Source: Acidobacteriota bacterium (GTDB lineage: Bacteria; Acidobacteriota; Thermoanaerobaculia; Multivoradales; JBCCEF01). From it: a stretch of 64,000 nt of DNA. A program made the position numbers and the translations under genes. Each line of letters opens with the position of its first letter. The stretch's first letter is position 1. The notes below the pieces were generated by a model. That model made no database searches and had not been told where the DNA came from. It was given only the letters and a program-made list of their open reading frames with translations. Where the stretch lies: positions 1 to 64,000 of the forward strand of contig JBCCEF010000014.1 of assembly GCA_039030395.1 (NCBI GenBank). Direction: 5' to 3'. Positions 1 to 8,287 of this stretch are shown in pieces.

Positions 1-210
1 ATCCGAAAGCGCGGCCCCTGGCGCAGCCTCGATGACGTCGAATTCGCCACCCTCGAGTGGGTCCACTGGTTCAACCATAAGAGACTGTTGGGATCTATCG
101 GACATCTGCCGCCAGCAGAACACGAAAAACACTACCATCGACAACTACGAGAACAGCCCGCAAGCGCGGGACTCAGCTCATTCAGACTCCGGAAAACCCG
201 GGGCGATTCA
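1..210 (+). mobile_element. IS3-family insertion sequence, right end only
   Basis: The first 210 bases are the 3' part of an IS3-family element; the left end lies outside the window. The right terminal inverted repeat is at 189-210. Read on the minus strand it begins TGAATCGCCCCGGG, the usual form of IS3-family ends, with TCA as the outer bases. The element stops seven bases before the last base of the polA stop codon, so it landed just behind polA without damaging it. The target duplication cannot be tested because the other end is missing. Confidence 0.8.
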
Positions 211-483
211 GCTGCTCTCACCCCTTTTTCCCAAACCAACTTCCACCCACCCCCAAATCCACCACCAGCGGCACCCGCAACTCCACCACCCCGGCCATCT
301 CCCGCTTCACCAGCTCCCCCACCGCCCTGTCCGTCCGTTCCTCCTCTGGCACTTCGAGAACTACCTCATCATGCACTGTCAACAGCAACCGCGCCTCCAC
401 CCCCGCCTCCGCCAACCGCTCCGCCACCCGGATCATGGCGATTTTCATCACGTCCGCTGCCGTGCCCTGGATCCTCGCGTTGA
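1..483 (+). CDS. IS3-family transposase, C-terminal fragment (OrfB, DDE/rve type)
   Basis: Frame 1 encodes the C-terminal end of an IS3 OrfB integrase-type transposase. The visible part holds the conserved stretch EWVHWFNHKRLLGSIGHLPP followed by AEHEKHY, typical of the residues just after the catalytic glutamate; the catalytic core is outside the window. Residue 70 is the last one encoded by the element: the inverted repeat itself codes for RKTRGDS. No stop codon lies inside the element, so the open frame runs on to 483, antisense to polA. The tail after residue 70 is proline-rich chance translation of flanking DNA and is probably not functional. The frame has no visible damage before that point, so the element may have been active recently. 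Confidence 0.75.
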   Translation: MRKRGPWRSLDDVEFATLEWVHWFNHKRLLGSIGHLPPAEHEKHYHRQLREQPASAGLSSFRLRKTRGDSAALTPFSQTNFHPPPNPPPAAPATPPPRPSPASPAPPPPCPSVPPLALRELPHHALSTATAPPPPPPPTAPPPGSWRFSSRPLPCPGSSR

Positions 484-2887
484 TGGCCATGCGCTTGGCG
501 TTTTCTCGGAGGTTGCGGTTCTTGCTGGTGATGTCCGGTAGCCAGCGGATGCGGCCGTAGAGGGTTTCGACTTTGCCGGTGGCCTTGGCGTCTTCGAGGG
601 TTTCGTCCATGTAGCGTTTGACTCCCGGGTAGCGGGAGAGGTACGCGTCGATGAATTCTTCGGCTTCTTTGCTCGAGATCTTGAGGTTCTTGGCGAGGCC
701 GAAGGGGCTCATGCCGTAGAGGATGCCGAAGTTGATGACTTTGGCGGCGCGACGCTGGTCGGGGCTGACCAGGCCGGGGTCGATGCCGAAAACGGTGGCG
801 GCGGTGGATTGGTGGATGTCTTCGCCGCGCTGGAAGGCTTCGATGAGAGCTTCTTCTTCGGCGATGTGGGCCAGGATGCGCAGCTCGATCTGGCTGTAGT
901 CGGCCTTGAGGAGCTGCTTGCCCGGTGGGGCGATGAAGGCTTTGCGGATGCGCTGCCCCAGTTCGGTGCGGATGGGGATGTTCTGGAGGTTGGGGTGGGC
1001 GGAAGACAACCGGCCGGTGGCGGCGACGGCCTGGTTGAAGCGGGTGTGGATGCGGCCGTCGTCCCCCACCAGGGTGGGGAGTGCATCCACGTAGGTGGAC
1101 TTGAGCTTGGACAGTTCCCGGAACTTGAGGATGAGGTCCGGCAGCGGGTAGCCGCGGTCGGCCAGTTCTTCGAGCACGTCGGCGCCGGTGGCGTAGCTTT
1201 TGGTTTTGCGGGTGCGGCGGATCACCGGGTAGCCGAGCTTTTCGAACATCAGCACGCCGAGCTGCGCCGGGGAGTTGATGTTGAAGGTCTCGCCGGCGAC
1301 GGAGTAGATCTGCTCTTCGATCTGCTCGAGTTCGGCGCCGATTTCTTCGGACATCTCCGCCAGAAAGTCGACGTCGAGGAGGACGCCGGCCTCTTCCATG
1401 GCCAGCAGGATGGGGATGAGCGGCTCTTCGATCTCGCGGTACACCTTCGCCAGGGCACCGCGCTCTGCTGGATCCTCCGCTTCGCCCAGCTCTTTGCGCA
1501 TGGGGCCGACCAAGCGCGGCAGGAGGGCGGCGCGCTCGCCGACCAGGGCGAGGAGGCGTTCGTCCTCCGGCGGCGGCTGGTGGCCGCGGTCGAAGCCGAC
1601 GTCTTTGGCGGTAAGGGCCCGGTGGCCGAGGCGGTCGAGGACGAGATCCTCGAAACCGTGGCTGTGGGCGGCGGAACGCAGCAGGTAGGAGGCGAGCATG
1701 GTGTCGAACAGGGCCGCCGCGCAGCGGACGCCGCGTGCGCCAACGGCATCCGGCACCTGGCGGAGGACCTCTTTCAAGTCGTGTCCGACCAGTTCACGGT
1801 CGCCGTCGGCGATCCACTCGCGCAAGCTGGCGCGGACGGCCTCGGCCAGCTCTTCGTTGCGGAAGTCCGCGTAGACGGTCTCTTCGCCGGTCCACACGGC
1901 CAGGCCGACGGGTTCGCCGAAGCCGACCAGGGCGAGCAGGATTTCGTCTCCCAGGGCCGCCGTCCTCTCCGCCCAATCGTCGGCGCTTCCGAGGCCGATC
2001 GCCGGTCGCGGCGCCTCGCCGCCGTCGCCGGAGTCCAGCTCTTCGGCCAGGGAAAAAAACTCCAGCTCGGTGAACAGCTCGCGCAGGGCCTCTTCGTCCG
2101 GCGGGTCGCGGCGGAGCTTGTCCGGCTCGAAGGGCAAGGGTAGATCGCGATGGATGGTGACCAGCTCTTTGGAGAGGCGGGCGGCGGCGGCGTGCTCCTG
2201 AAGGTTCTCGCGGTAGCTTTTGCGCTTGAGTTCCGGCGCCACCTCCAGCAGGGTCTCGACGGAGCCGTGCTCTTTGACCAGGGTCACCGCACCCTTGGCG
2301 CCGATGCCGGGGACGCCGGGGACGTTGTCGCTGGTGTCGCCCATCAAGGCCAGCACGTCGATCACCTGGTTCGGCGGCACGCCGAAATCTTCGGTGACGA
2401 GAGCCGCGTCGTAGAGCTTCTCCCGACCGGTATGCATCAGGAAGACATGGTCGCCGACGAGCTGCATCAAATCCTTGTCGGCACTCACCAGCACCACCTC
2501 GTAGCCCGCTTCGGCGGCGCGATCGGCGAGGGTGCCGAGGACGTCGTCGGCCTCGTAGTTTTCGACCTCGAGCATCGGGATGCGGTAGGCCTCGAGCAGC
2601 CGTCGGATGTACGGGATCTGCACCTTGAGGTCGTCCGGCATGGGCGAGCGGTTGGCCTTGTAGTCGGCATATTGCTCGCTCCGCACGGTCTTGCGGCCGA
2701 CGTCCAGGGCGACGCCGATGAACTCCGGCTCCTGCTCCCGCAGGAGCTTCTTGAGCATGTTGATGAAGCCAAATACCGCGTTGGTTGGCTCCCCCTTGGA
2801 GCTGGAGAGATTCCGAATGGCGTAGAAAGCGCGGAAGATGTTCGAGTAGCCGTCGATCAGGTAGAGGCGAGAGCGGTTGTCGGGCAT
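218..2887 (-). CDS. polA: DNA polymerase I
   Basis: DNA polymerase I, 889 residues (E. coli has 928), for gap filling, Okazaki fragment processing and repair. The N-terminal 5'-3' flap nuclease (about 8-280) shows the DGY start, YEADDVLG and the helix-three-turn-helix with GVPGIGAKGA. The polymerase domain (about 500-889) has motif A KADYSQIELRILAH, motif B RRAAKVINFGILYG and motif C TVHDEVV. The middle 3'-5' exonuclease-like domain is present by length, but its first motif reads ILLALVGFGEPVGLAVW, without the Asp-x-Glu pair, and the second reads LVGHDLKEVL. Proofreading is therefore probably lost, as in Taq polymerase. The start is an ATG at 2885-2887. An IS3-family element sits directly behind the stop codon. 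Confidence 0.97.
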   Translation of the reverse strand: MPDNRSRLYLIDGYSNIFRAFYAIRNLSSSKGEPTNAVFGFINMLKKLLREQEPEFIGVALDVGRKTVRSEQYADYKANRSPMPDDLKVQIPYIRRLLEAYRIPMLEVENYEADDVLGTLADRAAEAGYEVVLVSADKDLMQLVGDHVFLMHTGREKLYDAALVTEDFGVPPNQVIDVLALMGDTSDNVPGVPGIGAKGAVTLVKEHGSVETLLEVAPELKRKSYRENLQEHAAAARLSKELVTIHRDLPLPFEPDKLRRDPPDEEALRELFTELEFFSLAEELDSGDGGEAPRPAIGLGSADDWAERTAALGDEILLALVGFGEPVGLAVWTGEETVYADFRNEELAEAVRASLREWIADGDRELVGHDLKEVLRQVPDAVGARGVRCAAALFDTMLASYLLRSAAHSHGFEDLVLDRLGHRALTAKDVGFDRGHQPPPEDERLLALVGERAALLPRLVGPMRKELGEAEDPAERGALAKVYREIEEPLIPILLAMEEAGVLLDVDFLAEMSEEIGAELEQIEEQIYSVAGETFNINSPAQLGVLMFEKLGYPVIRRTRKTKSYATGADVLEELADRGYPLPDLILKFRELSKLKSTYVDALPTLVGDDGRIHTRFNQAVAATGRLSSAHPNLQNIPIRTELGQRIRKAFIAPPGKQLLKADYSQIELRILAHIAEEEALIEAFQRGEDIHQSTAATVFGIDPGLVSPDQRRAAKVINFGILYGMSPFGLAKNLKISSKEAEEFIDAYLSRYPGVKRYMDETLEDAKATGKVETLYGRIRWLPDITSKNRNLRENAKRMAINARIQGTAADVMKIAMIRVAERLAEAGVEARLLLTVHDEVVLEVPEEERTDRAVGELVKREMAGVVELRVPLVVDLGVGGSWFGKKG

Positions 2888-3034
2888 GACGGCATTCTAC
2901 TCATGGGGAGACCGATCGACTCATGGGGTCACGGCAGCGGAGGTCTGCTGGTCACGATTCGGAGGTGCTTCGCGGCTGGTAGACTCGGGCGTCGCGCTCG
3001 GCGCGGCAGATCTACCCACTACGGAGGAGATGGA

Positions 3035-3283
3035 ATGGGAATTCTCGTATGGATCGCCTTCGGCTTGGTCGCGGGCGCGTTGGCGAAGTTCATCATGCCG
3101 GGCGACGATCCCGGCGGCTGCGTCGTCACTACTATTCTCGGCATCGTGGGAGCGCTGATCGGCGGCTTCATCGGGAATTTCTTGGGCTACGGCGGCATCT
3201 CGGGATTCAATGTTCCCAGCCTACTGATGGCCGTGGCCGGCACCGTCATCCTCCTCCTCATCTACCGCATCACCCGGCGCTGA
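3035..3283 (+). CDS. GlsB/YeaQ/YmgE family membrane protein
   Basis: Small hydrophobic protein of 82 residues with three predicted membrane segments separated by glycine-rich turns: residues about 3-18, 29-50 and 58-77. The pattern GILVWIAFGLVAGALAKFI with PGDDPGG and the ending LLLIYRI is characteristic of the transglycosylase-associated family (PF04226, GlsB/YeaQ/YmgE). Family members are often induced under stress; the biochemical role is unknown. The start at 3035 has a GGAGGA ribosome site at 3023-3028. Much longer in-frame readings upstream lie antisense to polA and are not used. The selenoprotein gene begins 26 bases after the stop, so the two may be cotranscribed. Confidence 0.88.
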   Translation: MGILVWIAFGLVAGALAKFIMPGDDPGGCVVTTILGIVGALIGGFIGNFLGYGGISGFNVPSLLMAVAGTVILLLIYRITRR

Positions 3284-3308
3284 GCCGGTTCTCTAAGGAG
3301 ACCCTCAC

Positions 3309-3557
3309 ATGTCGCGCAAGCTGACGATCGAATACTGCGTTGTTTGAAACTACCACCCACGAGCCGCCGGTCTGGCGGAATCGATTGAAAAGCGTTTCGG
3401 GGGGGAAAACGACCTCGAGACGGAGCTGATCAAGGGCTCCCGCGGAGCCTTCGAAGTGAAGCTCGACGGCGAGCTGCTGTTCTCGAAGAATGAGACCAAC
3501 CGCTTTCCGGAGGACGGCGAGGTGGAGGCGGGCCTCGCTGGGCGCCTGAGCGCCTGA
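3309..3557 (+). CDS. SelW/Rdx-type selenoprotein (selenocysteine at codon 13, TGA)
   Basis: An 82-residue thioredoxin-like protein of the SelT/SelW/SelH (Rdx) family. It begins MSRKLTIEYCVV, then has an in-frame TGA at 3345-3347, then NYHPRAAGLAESIEKRF; the family signature is YCxxC or YCxxU followed by PRA. Downstream the frame stays open and conserved in style, with RGAFEV, DGELLFSK and TNRFPEDGEVE, up to a TGA stop at 3555-3557. The ribosome site AGGAG is at 3296-3300. A hairpin with the GGUCU loop known from the E. coli fdhF SECIS follows the TGA at the right distance, so the TGA is read here as selenocysteine rather than a nonsense mutation. Family members are redox proteins with poorly defined partners. 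A standard gene caller would miss the gene or split it. Confidence 0.85.
3360..3383 (+). promoter_or_regulatory. Bacterial SECIS-like hairpin
   Basis: Just downstream of the in-frame TGA (3345-3347) lies CCGCC (3364-3368), loop GGTCT (3369-3373) and GGCGG (3374-3378), a perfect five-pair stem. It is extended below a small internal bulge by CGA (3360-3362) pairing with TCG (3381-3383). The loop begins 21 bases after the TGA, in the range known for bacterial SECIS elements, and GGUCU is the loop found in the E. coli fdhF SECIS recognised by SelB. Confidence 0.8.
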
Positions 3558-3649
3558 CTGCTGCACCACCTCGTTCGCTCGAGAGGGGCGGCCGGCGCGG
3601 TCGCCCTTCTCTTTATTCCCCACCACCGTAGACCCAGGAGCCACCCACC

Positions 3650-5128
3650 TTGCGACGCTTCCAGCCTGGAGTTTTGTGTTTCGCCCTGCTTTTCATCGGG
3701 TCTTTCGCCCTGGCGGAGATCCCCGCGGAGGAGTACTCCGCCCGCCGCGCTCGGCTGGCGGAGGTCATCGGCCCGGATGGCGTCGCCCTGCTCCTGCCGC
3801 ACGAGGCGAAGCATCGCAACGGAGACGTGAACTGGCCGTTCCGCCAGGACGATTCGATCCTCTATCTGACGGGCATCGACCAGCCCGGTACCGCCCTGGC
3901 GCTCCTTCCCGGGGAAGAGACACACCGGGAGATCCTGTTCCTGCTCGACCGCGATCCGCTGGCGGAAGTGTGGGACGGCCGCCTATTTTCGCAGGACGAA
4001 GCAACCGCCCTGAGCGGCATTTCCGAGGTGGTTTCGGCGAGCCGGTTCGAGGGATTCGCGCATGTCGCCTTCGGCGGTCTCCCCTGGGGCGAGACGGACC
4101 TCTACCGCTATTACCGCCCGCCCGGCTTGCCGTCGCTCCTCGAAGCGGTGCGCCAGGGTCGAGCCACGCTTTGGCTGGACCTGGAGAGCCGAGGTGCGGC
4201 GGGCGAGCTGACCCCTGAGCAGAAACTAGCCCACACGGTCCGCCAGCGCTTCCCGGAAGTGCAGGTGCGTGACCTCTCGCCGCAGGTGAAAGCCCTGCGC
4301 GAGATCAAGAGCCCGGCCGAGCGCAAGGTTCTCCAGCGCGCCGTGGACATCACCGTCGAGGCGGTGGAGGCCGCCGGGCGCCGCGCCCGGACGGCGGAAC
4401 ACGAGTACCAGGTGGAGGCGACCATCGAGCACACCTTCCGAGACCGCGGCGCCTGCTGCTGGGGATACCCGTCGATTGTCGCCGCCGGCTACAACGCCAC
4501 CACCCTGCACTACAACACCAACAACGAGGCGATCGACCGCGGTGATCTGCTGTTGATGGATGTGGGAGCGGAGGTCGATGGCTACACGGCGGACATCACC
4601 CGCACCTTCCCGGTGGACGGCACCTTCTCGGAGCCGCAGAGGGAGATCTACGAAGCCGTCCTGGCCGCCTGGAGCGAGTGCCTGCCGAAGATGCGGCCGG
4701 GCGGCCGCATGGCGGAGGTCCACAACCTCGCGATCGAGGTCCTCGGCCGGGAACTTCTCGCCCTCGGCCTGATCACTGAAGCGACCCCGGCACAGGTGGA
4801 GATGTACTACCTCCACGGTCTGGGACACCCCATCGGCCTCCAGGTGCACGACGCCTTCGACCGCACCCGCGCCTTCGAAGCGGACATGGTGTGGACCCTG
4901 GAACCGGGCCTCTACGTGCGCCGCGCGGACGTCGAAGCCAGCGCCGCCTTCCGGGAGCTTCCCGAGACCGACCAGGCGAAGATCCGCCAGGCCTTGGAGC
5001 GCTACGACGGCATCGGCGTGCGCATCGAGGACGACATCTGGATCACCGAGGACGGCCCCGAGCTGATGTCCGACGGGCTCGCCCGGACGGTGGATGAGAT
5101 CGAGGCGCTGCTGGCCGGTCCTTCGTAG
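3650..5128 (+). CDS. Xaa-Pro aminopeptidase (aminopeptidase P, peptidase M24B), exported
   Basis: A 492-residue metallopeptidase removing N-terminal residues ahead of proline. A signal peptide is visible at residues 1-22 (hydrophobic run FALLFIGSFALA), so it likely acts in the periplasm. An N-terminal creatinase-like domain (about 25-190) precedes the pita-bread catalytic domain. Metal ligands are visible: the two aspartates in MDVGAEVDGYTADITRTF, the histidine in HGLGHPIGLQVHD, and glutamates in WTLEPGLYV and GVRIEDDIWI. The start is a TTG at 3650 with AGGAG at 3636-3640, which is needed to include the signal peptide. The upstream neighbour is the selenoprotein gene, 92 bases away. Confidence 0.93.
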   Translation: MRRFQPGVLCFALLFIGSFALAEIPAEEYSARRARLAEVIGPDGVALLLPHEAKHRNGDVNWPFRQDDSILYLTGIDQPGTALALLPGEETHREILFLLDRDPLAEVWDGRLFSQDEATALSGISEVVSASRFEGFAHVAFGGLPWGETDLYRYYRPPGLPSLLEAVRQGRATLWLDLESRGAAGELTPEQKLAHTVRQRFPEVQVRDLSPQVKALREIKSPAERKVLQRAVDITVEAVEAAGRRARTAEHEYQVEATIEHTFRDRGACCWGYPSIVAAGYNATTLHYNTNNEAIDRGDLLLMDVGAEVDGYTADITRTFPVDGTFSEPQREIYEAVLAAWSECLPKMRPGGRMAEVHNLAIEVLGRELLALGLITEATPAQVEMYYLHGLGHPIGLQVHDAFDRTRAFEADMVWTLEPGLYVRRADVEASAAFRELPETDQAKIRQALERYDGIGVRIEDDIWITEDGPELMSDGLARTVDEIEALLAGPS

Positions 5129-5471
5129 TCCTTCCCGCAGTACCCAGGCACAAGGCCGAGAACGAATCCCCTCTCGGATCGGCATTCGCTCGCGAGATGG
5201 GCAGGTGTCTTCCTCTGCAGGTCCCCCTCCAAGCCCCACCGCGCATTGCACGGGAAGCGCCACATCGCGAGGCGCACATATCCCGATAGCTGAATGTCTC
5301 GTAGGCCTCTGCGATCTTGACCCGGCGCCCGCCCTCCTTGCGCTGTAAAGACTGCTCGCAAACCGAAGAGGTTGAGTCAACCCGCATGCTCGCGAAGCGG
5401 TCGAGATGAATTCAGGTGGCGTCGCGCACTCATTTTCAAGTCGCGCGCCGTGTTGAGTGGGGAGGAAGTCG
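5129..5471. other. Intergenic region before the tubulin-like locus
   Basis: There is no convincing gene in these 343 bases. The only structure noted is an odd-length palindrome GGTTGAGTCAACC at 5370-5382, about 90 bases before the VWA gene, which could be an operator. No good sigma-70 promoter with correct spacing was found. Confidence 0.4.
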
Positions 5472-8234
5472 ATGTCGTGGTTGCGGAGCGCTCAAGCTTC
5501 GATGGTCGCCGGGCCGTGGATTGCACTGGCGATGCTCGTCCCGCTATTCCCACGCCCCGCGTCCGCCGCCCGATCGGCCATCGAACCCCGAGAGGCGCAG
5601 TTCGTTTTCATCATCGACGACTCCGGAAGCATGAGCGAGTCGCGGGGCAGAGGCCCCGACCCGGACCGCTTGGCGGTCTTTGCGGTGCGGGCTCTGCTCG
5701 GCGTACTCGATGAACGCGACTCGGTCAGCGTGATCCGTCTGAACGGTCCCTCCGAGGGAGAGCCCCAAACGGGCCTCGACCCACTCGCCCCCGGTCACCG
5801 CGACGAGATGAAACGCACCCTCGACCTCAGCGGCAAACTGGCCGCCTACGACGGATCCAACACGCCTTGCCGCACTGCCCTTCAGGAAGCCTTCAGCCAG
5901 CTCAAGAGCCAGGACCAGCCGGCGGTCTCCCAAGTGGTGATCTTCCTGACCGACGGTAGCTGCACTCCGCCAGGCGAAGAACGGGTCCTGGACCTGCTCG
6001 AGGACCTGCCGTCTCACCAACAGAATCGCTTTCAGTTCTACTTGCTCGAGTTCGAGCGAAGCGGAGCGTCGCCGGACCTCCGACGCATGGTCGAGGAGAC
6101 CGGAGGAGCGACCCGCCCACTGCGCGGCGGCGACCCCACCCAGATCTTGAATACCTTCGCCCTCGCTCTCTCCCGCTCTCAGGGCTATGAATCACAAATC
6201 CTCAGGCCGACGGACGGCTTTCTGCCAGCGCACCATGGGGCGCGGTCGGTGAGTTTGCTGGCGGTCGCACCGGGCGACTCGCCGGACCTGGAAATTCTTG
6301 TCACCCCCCGAGGTGGCGGTCGCCGGGTTCCGGTGGAGGTACTCGACAAGGCACGCCACCATTTCGCACCGGACGGCAAGAAGTATCGCTTCACCAGCGC
6401 CCGCTATCGCCCCACCGGCGAGCCGATGACGGTGACCGTGAAAGGAGCCGGCGAGAGCTGGGAGATGGTGGCGCTGCCGGAGTACCGCCTCGCCAGCGAG
6501 TTCGAGATTCTCCAGGGTCCCTGCAGCGGCGAAGGCCCCCCGGCGACGGACGTCGTCGGCGTGCACAGCGATCTTTGCGCCGTGATCACCTTGGTCAACG
6601 AACAAGGGGAGGTCGTCGGCCCGGACATCACCGCCGCACAGCTCCAGGGAGAAGTTGTGATGTCCACCGAATCGGTGGCGACGAAGGAGATCCGAGAGGA
6701 ACCCGCTGCGGCCGATCAGGCGACCTTCCGGCTCGATCTTCCGACCCTCCCCGAGGGCATCCACACGATCCGTGCGCAGGTGCTCATGATCGCACCGAAC
6801 GGCTCATCGCAACCGTTGATCTCCGCCGGCAGCCGAACCCTCCAAGCCATTGATCGAAGCATTCAGCCTCAGCCTGCAAAGGCACACTTCGGCGACGTCT
6901 ACCCTGGCAACAGCTACACCAAGATGCTGGCCCTGGAAGGCAACTACACCAAAACGCCGGTAAAACTGAGACTGATGGAAGGCGCGGACCTGCCGGCCTG
7001 CGTCACGTTGACCTTCGCTGACCGCCCGCTGGGGGGAACCGTGAAGGTGCGCAGCGGCAAGTCCTACCCCCTGCAACTCGTGGTGGCCGAAGACTGCGGG
7101 CCCGACGGGGTCTATCCCGTGGAGGAAGCTCGCCTCCAGGTGGCAATGGAGAAGCTACCGGAGGTCGGCACGATCACCGTGCCTTTGGGGTTTCGGCTGG
7201 ACTCCACGGTACGCCAAGCCGAGACCCTACGGTTCGAACTAGAAGCCGGGAGCGCGGGCGAAGGTGTAGTGAATCCGCCGCCGGCCGAACCGGGGGTACC
7301 AGCCCGCGCAATGGTCCACTACGACGCCACCATCGAGCCTCTCAGCCGGCAGGGCAAACCCGCCGACAATCTACCCCTGGGATTCCTCGACGAACAGAGC
7401 GACGTGCGGATGCTGCTCGATTCCGATGGCGAGGTGGTACGCCAACGGCAAGTCGCCATCGCGCCCAACGAGCCCCTGACCCTCCGAGTGGAGGTCCCGC
7501 GGTGCTGTAGCTCCGGAACCTACTGGGGTGAGCTTCGGCTAGTACCGGTCGACGGTGGAGCGCCGGTGGTCGCCAAGGTGCAGGTGGTGGCGACGAGCAA
7601 CTGGTGGGTCTGCTACCGGCCCTGGGTACTCGGCGGCCTTCTCGGGCTGCTGGCCGGCTTGCTGACGTTTTACATCGCCAGCATGTTCACCAGCGTCCAG
7701 TGGCTCTCACGGGATCAACTCGCCACCCGCCTGGTGCCGCTCTACTGGCCGACCTACGGAGGCAATCCCCAACCCGGCACCCAGCGGGCCGACGACCGCG
7801 AAGTGGTGCTGGAGATCATCAAGGCGGGCATTCCGTGGAGCCAGCGGATCCAGGCCTGGTGGCGAGCGAATCCGTTCGTTTTCGGCCTGCCGTGGAGAAC
7901 GTATCGGGAGACAGCGGAGCTGAATTTGGCTCCGAGGCTCGAACTCTCGTCCGTCGACTTCAAGGGTGAACGGGACATCGTCGGCAGGCTGCAAGGAAAC
8001 CCGGAGATCGATCCGGGCGACGAAGGGCGTCTTTTCGCCCGGGCCGGATCGGGTATCCACTTCTTTGCCGTCCGCGGACCTCGCGGAAAGGTAGGAAACC
8101 TCACGCCGCAAGGTTGGTACGGCAAAGCCGACGACTACACCATCGAACAACTGACGAAAAACGAGCGGTTGATTCACCGGATCGCCGCATCGGAACGAAC
8201 GGAAGGACACATCGGCGGTTGGGAGCTGGGGTAG
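5472..8234 (+). CDS. Exported VWA-domain protein with one C-terminal membrane segment
   Basis: A 920-residue protein opening the tubulin-like locus. A signal peptide (about 1-32, ending PRPASA) leads into a VWA domain (about 45-240). Its metal site is complete: FIIDDSGSMSES, a threonine in GSNTPCRTAL, and the aspartate in VVIFLTDGSCT. A long beta-rich extracytoplasmic region follows, then one membrane helix at about 715-740 (WVLGGLLGLLAGLLTFYIA) and a cytoplasmic tail of about 180 residues. The ATG at 5472 has GGAGGAAG just upstream; a GTG 15 bases earlier is less likely. The topology places the VWA outside and the tail where it could contact the tubulin-like proteins encoded next. VWA domains are metal-dependent protein-binding modules; the ligand is unknown. 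The next gene begins 53 bases later. Confidence 0.85.
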   Translation: MSWLRSAQASMVAGPWIALAMLVPLFPRPASAARSAIEPREAQFVFIIDDSGSMSESRGRGPDPDRLAVFAVRALLGVLDERDSVSVIRLNGPSEGEPQTGLDPLAPGHRDEMKRTLDLSGKLAAYDGSNTPCRTALQEAFSQLKSQDQPAVSQVVIFLTDGSCTPPGEERVLDLLEDLPSHQQNRFQFYLLEFERSGASPDLRRMVEETGGATRPLRGGDPTQILNTFALALSRSQGYESQILRPTDGFLPAHHGARSVSLLAVAPGDSPDLEILVTPRGGGRRVPVEVLDKARHHFAPDGKKYRFTSARYRPTGEPMTVTVKGAGESWEMVALPEYRLASEFEILQGPCSGEGPPATDVVGVHSDLCAVITLVNEQGEVVGPDITAAQLQGEVVMSTESVATKEIREEPAAADQATFRLDLPTLPEGIHTIRAQVLMIAPNGSSQPLISAGSRTLQAIDRSIQPQPAKAHFGDVYPGNSYTKMLALEGNYTKTPVKLRLMEGADLPACVTLTFADRPLGGTVKVRSGKSYPLQLVVAEDCGPDGVYPVEEARLQVAMEKLPEVGTITVPLGFRLDSTVRQAETLRFELEAGSAGEGVVNPPPAEPGVPARAMVHYDATIEPLSRQGKPADNLPLGFLDEQSDVRMLLDSDGEVVRQRQVAIAPNEPLTLRVEVPRCCSSGTYWGELRLVPVDGGAPVVAKVQVVATSNWWVCYRPWVLGGLLGLLAGLLTFYIASMFTSVQWLSRDQLATRLVPLYWPTYGGNPQPGTQRADDREVVLEIIKAGIPWSQRIQAWWRANPFVFGLPWRTYRETAELNLAPRLELSSVDFKGERDIVGRLQGNPEIDPGDEGRLFARAGSGIHFFAVRGPRGKVGNLTPQGWYGKADDYTIEQLTKNERLIHRIAASERTEGHIGGWELG

Positions 8235-8287
8235 CCGAACCCGGACTTCGACTCGCCCGACGGAATTTCTCAGGAGGGATCAGCACA

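Noticed and set aside
809-2143. Long open frame on the plus strand across polA
   Set aside because: It is antisense to the polymerase gene, shows no family signature and arises from GC-rich third positions.
3345-3347. Nonsense mutation making the small Rdx gene a pseudogene
   Set aside because: The position matches the CxxU motif exactly, the frame is intact on both sides and a SECIS-like hairpin follows.
8114-8287. N-terminal extension of the tubulin-like protein
   Set aside because: The in-frame codons overlap the VWA gene; the ATG at 8288 has a strong ribosome site and places the GLGGAG loop near the N-terminus.
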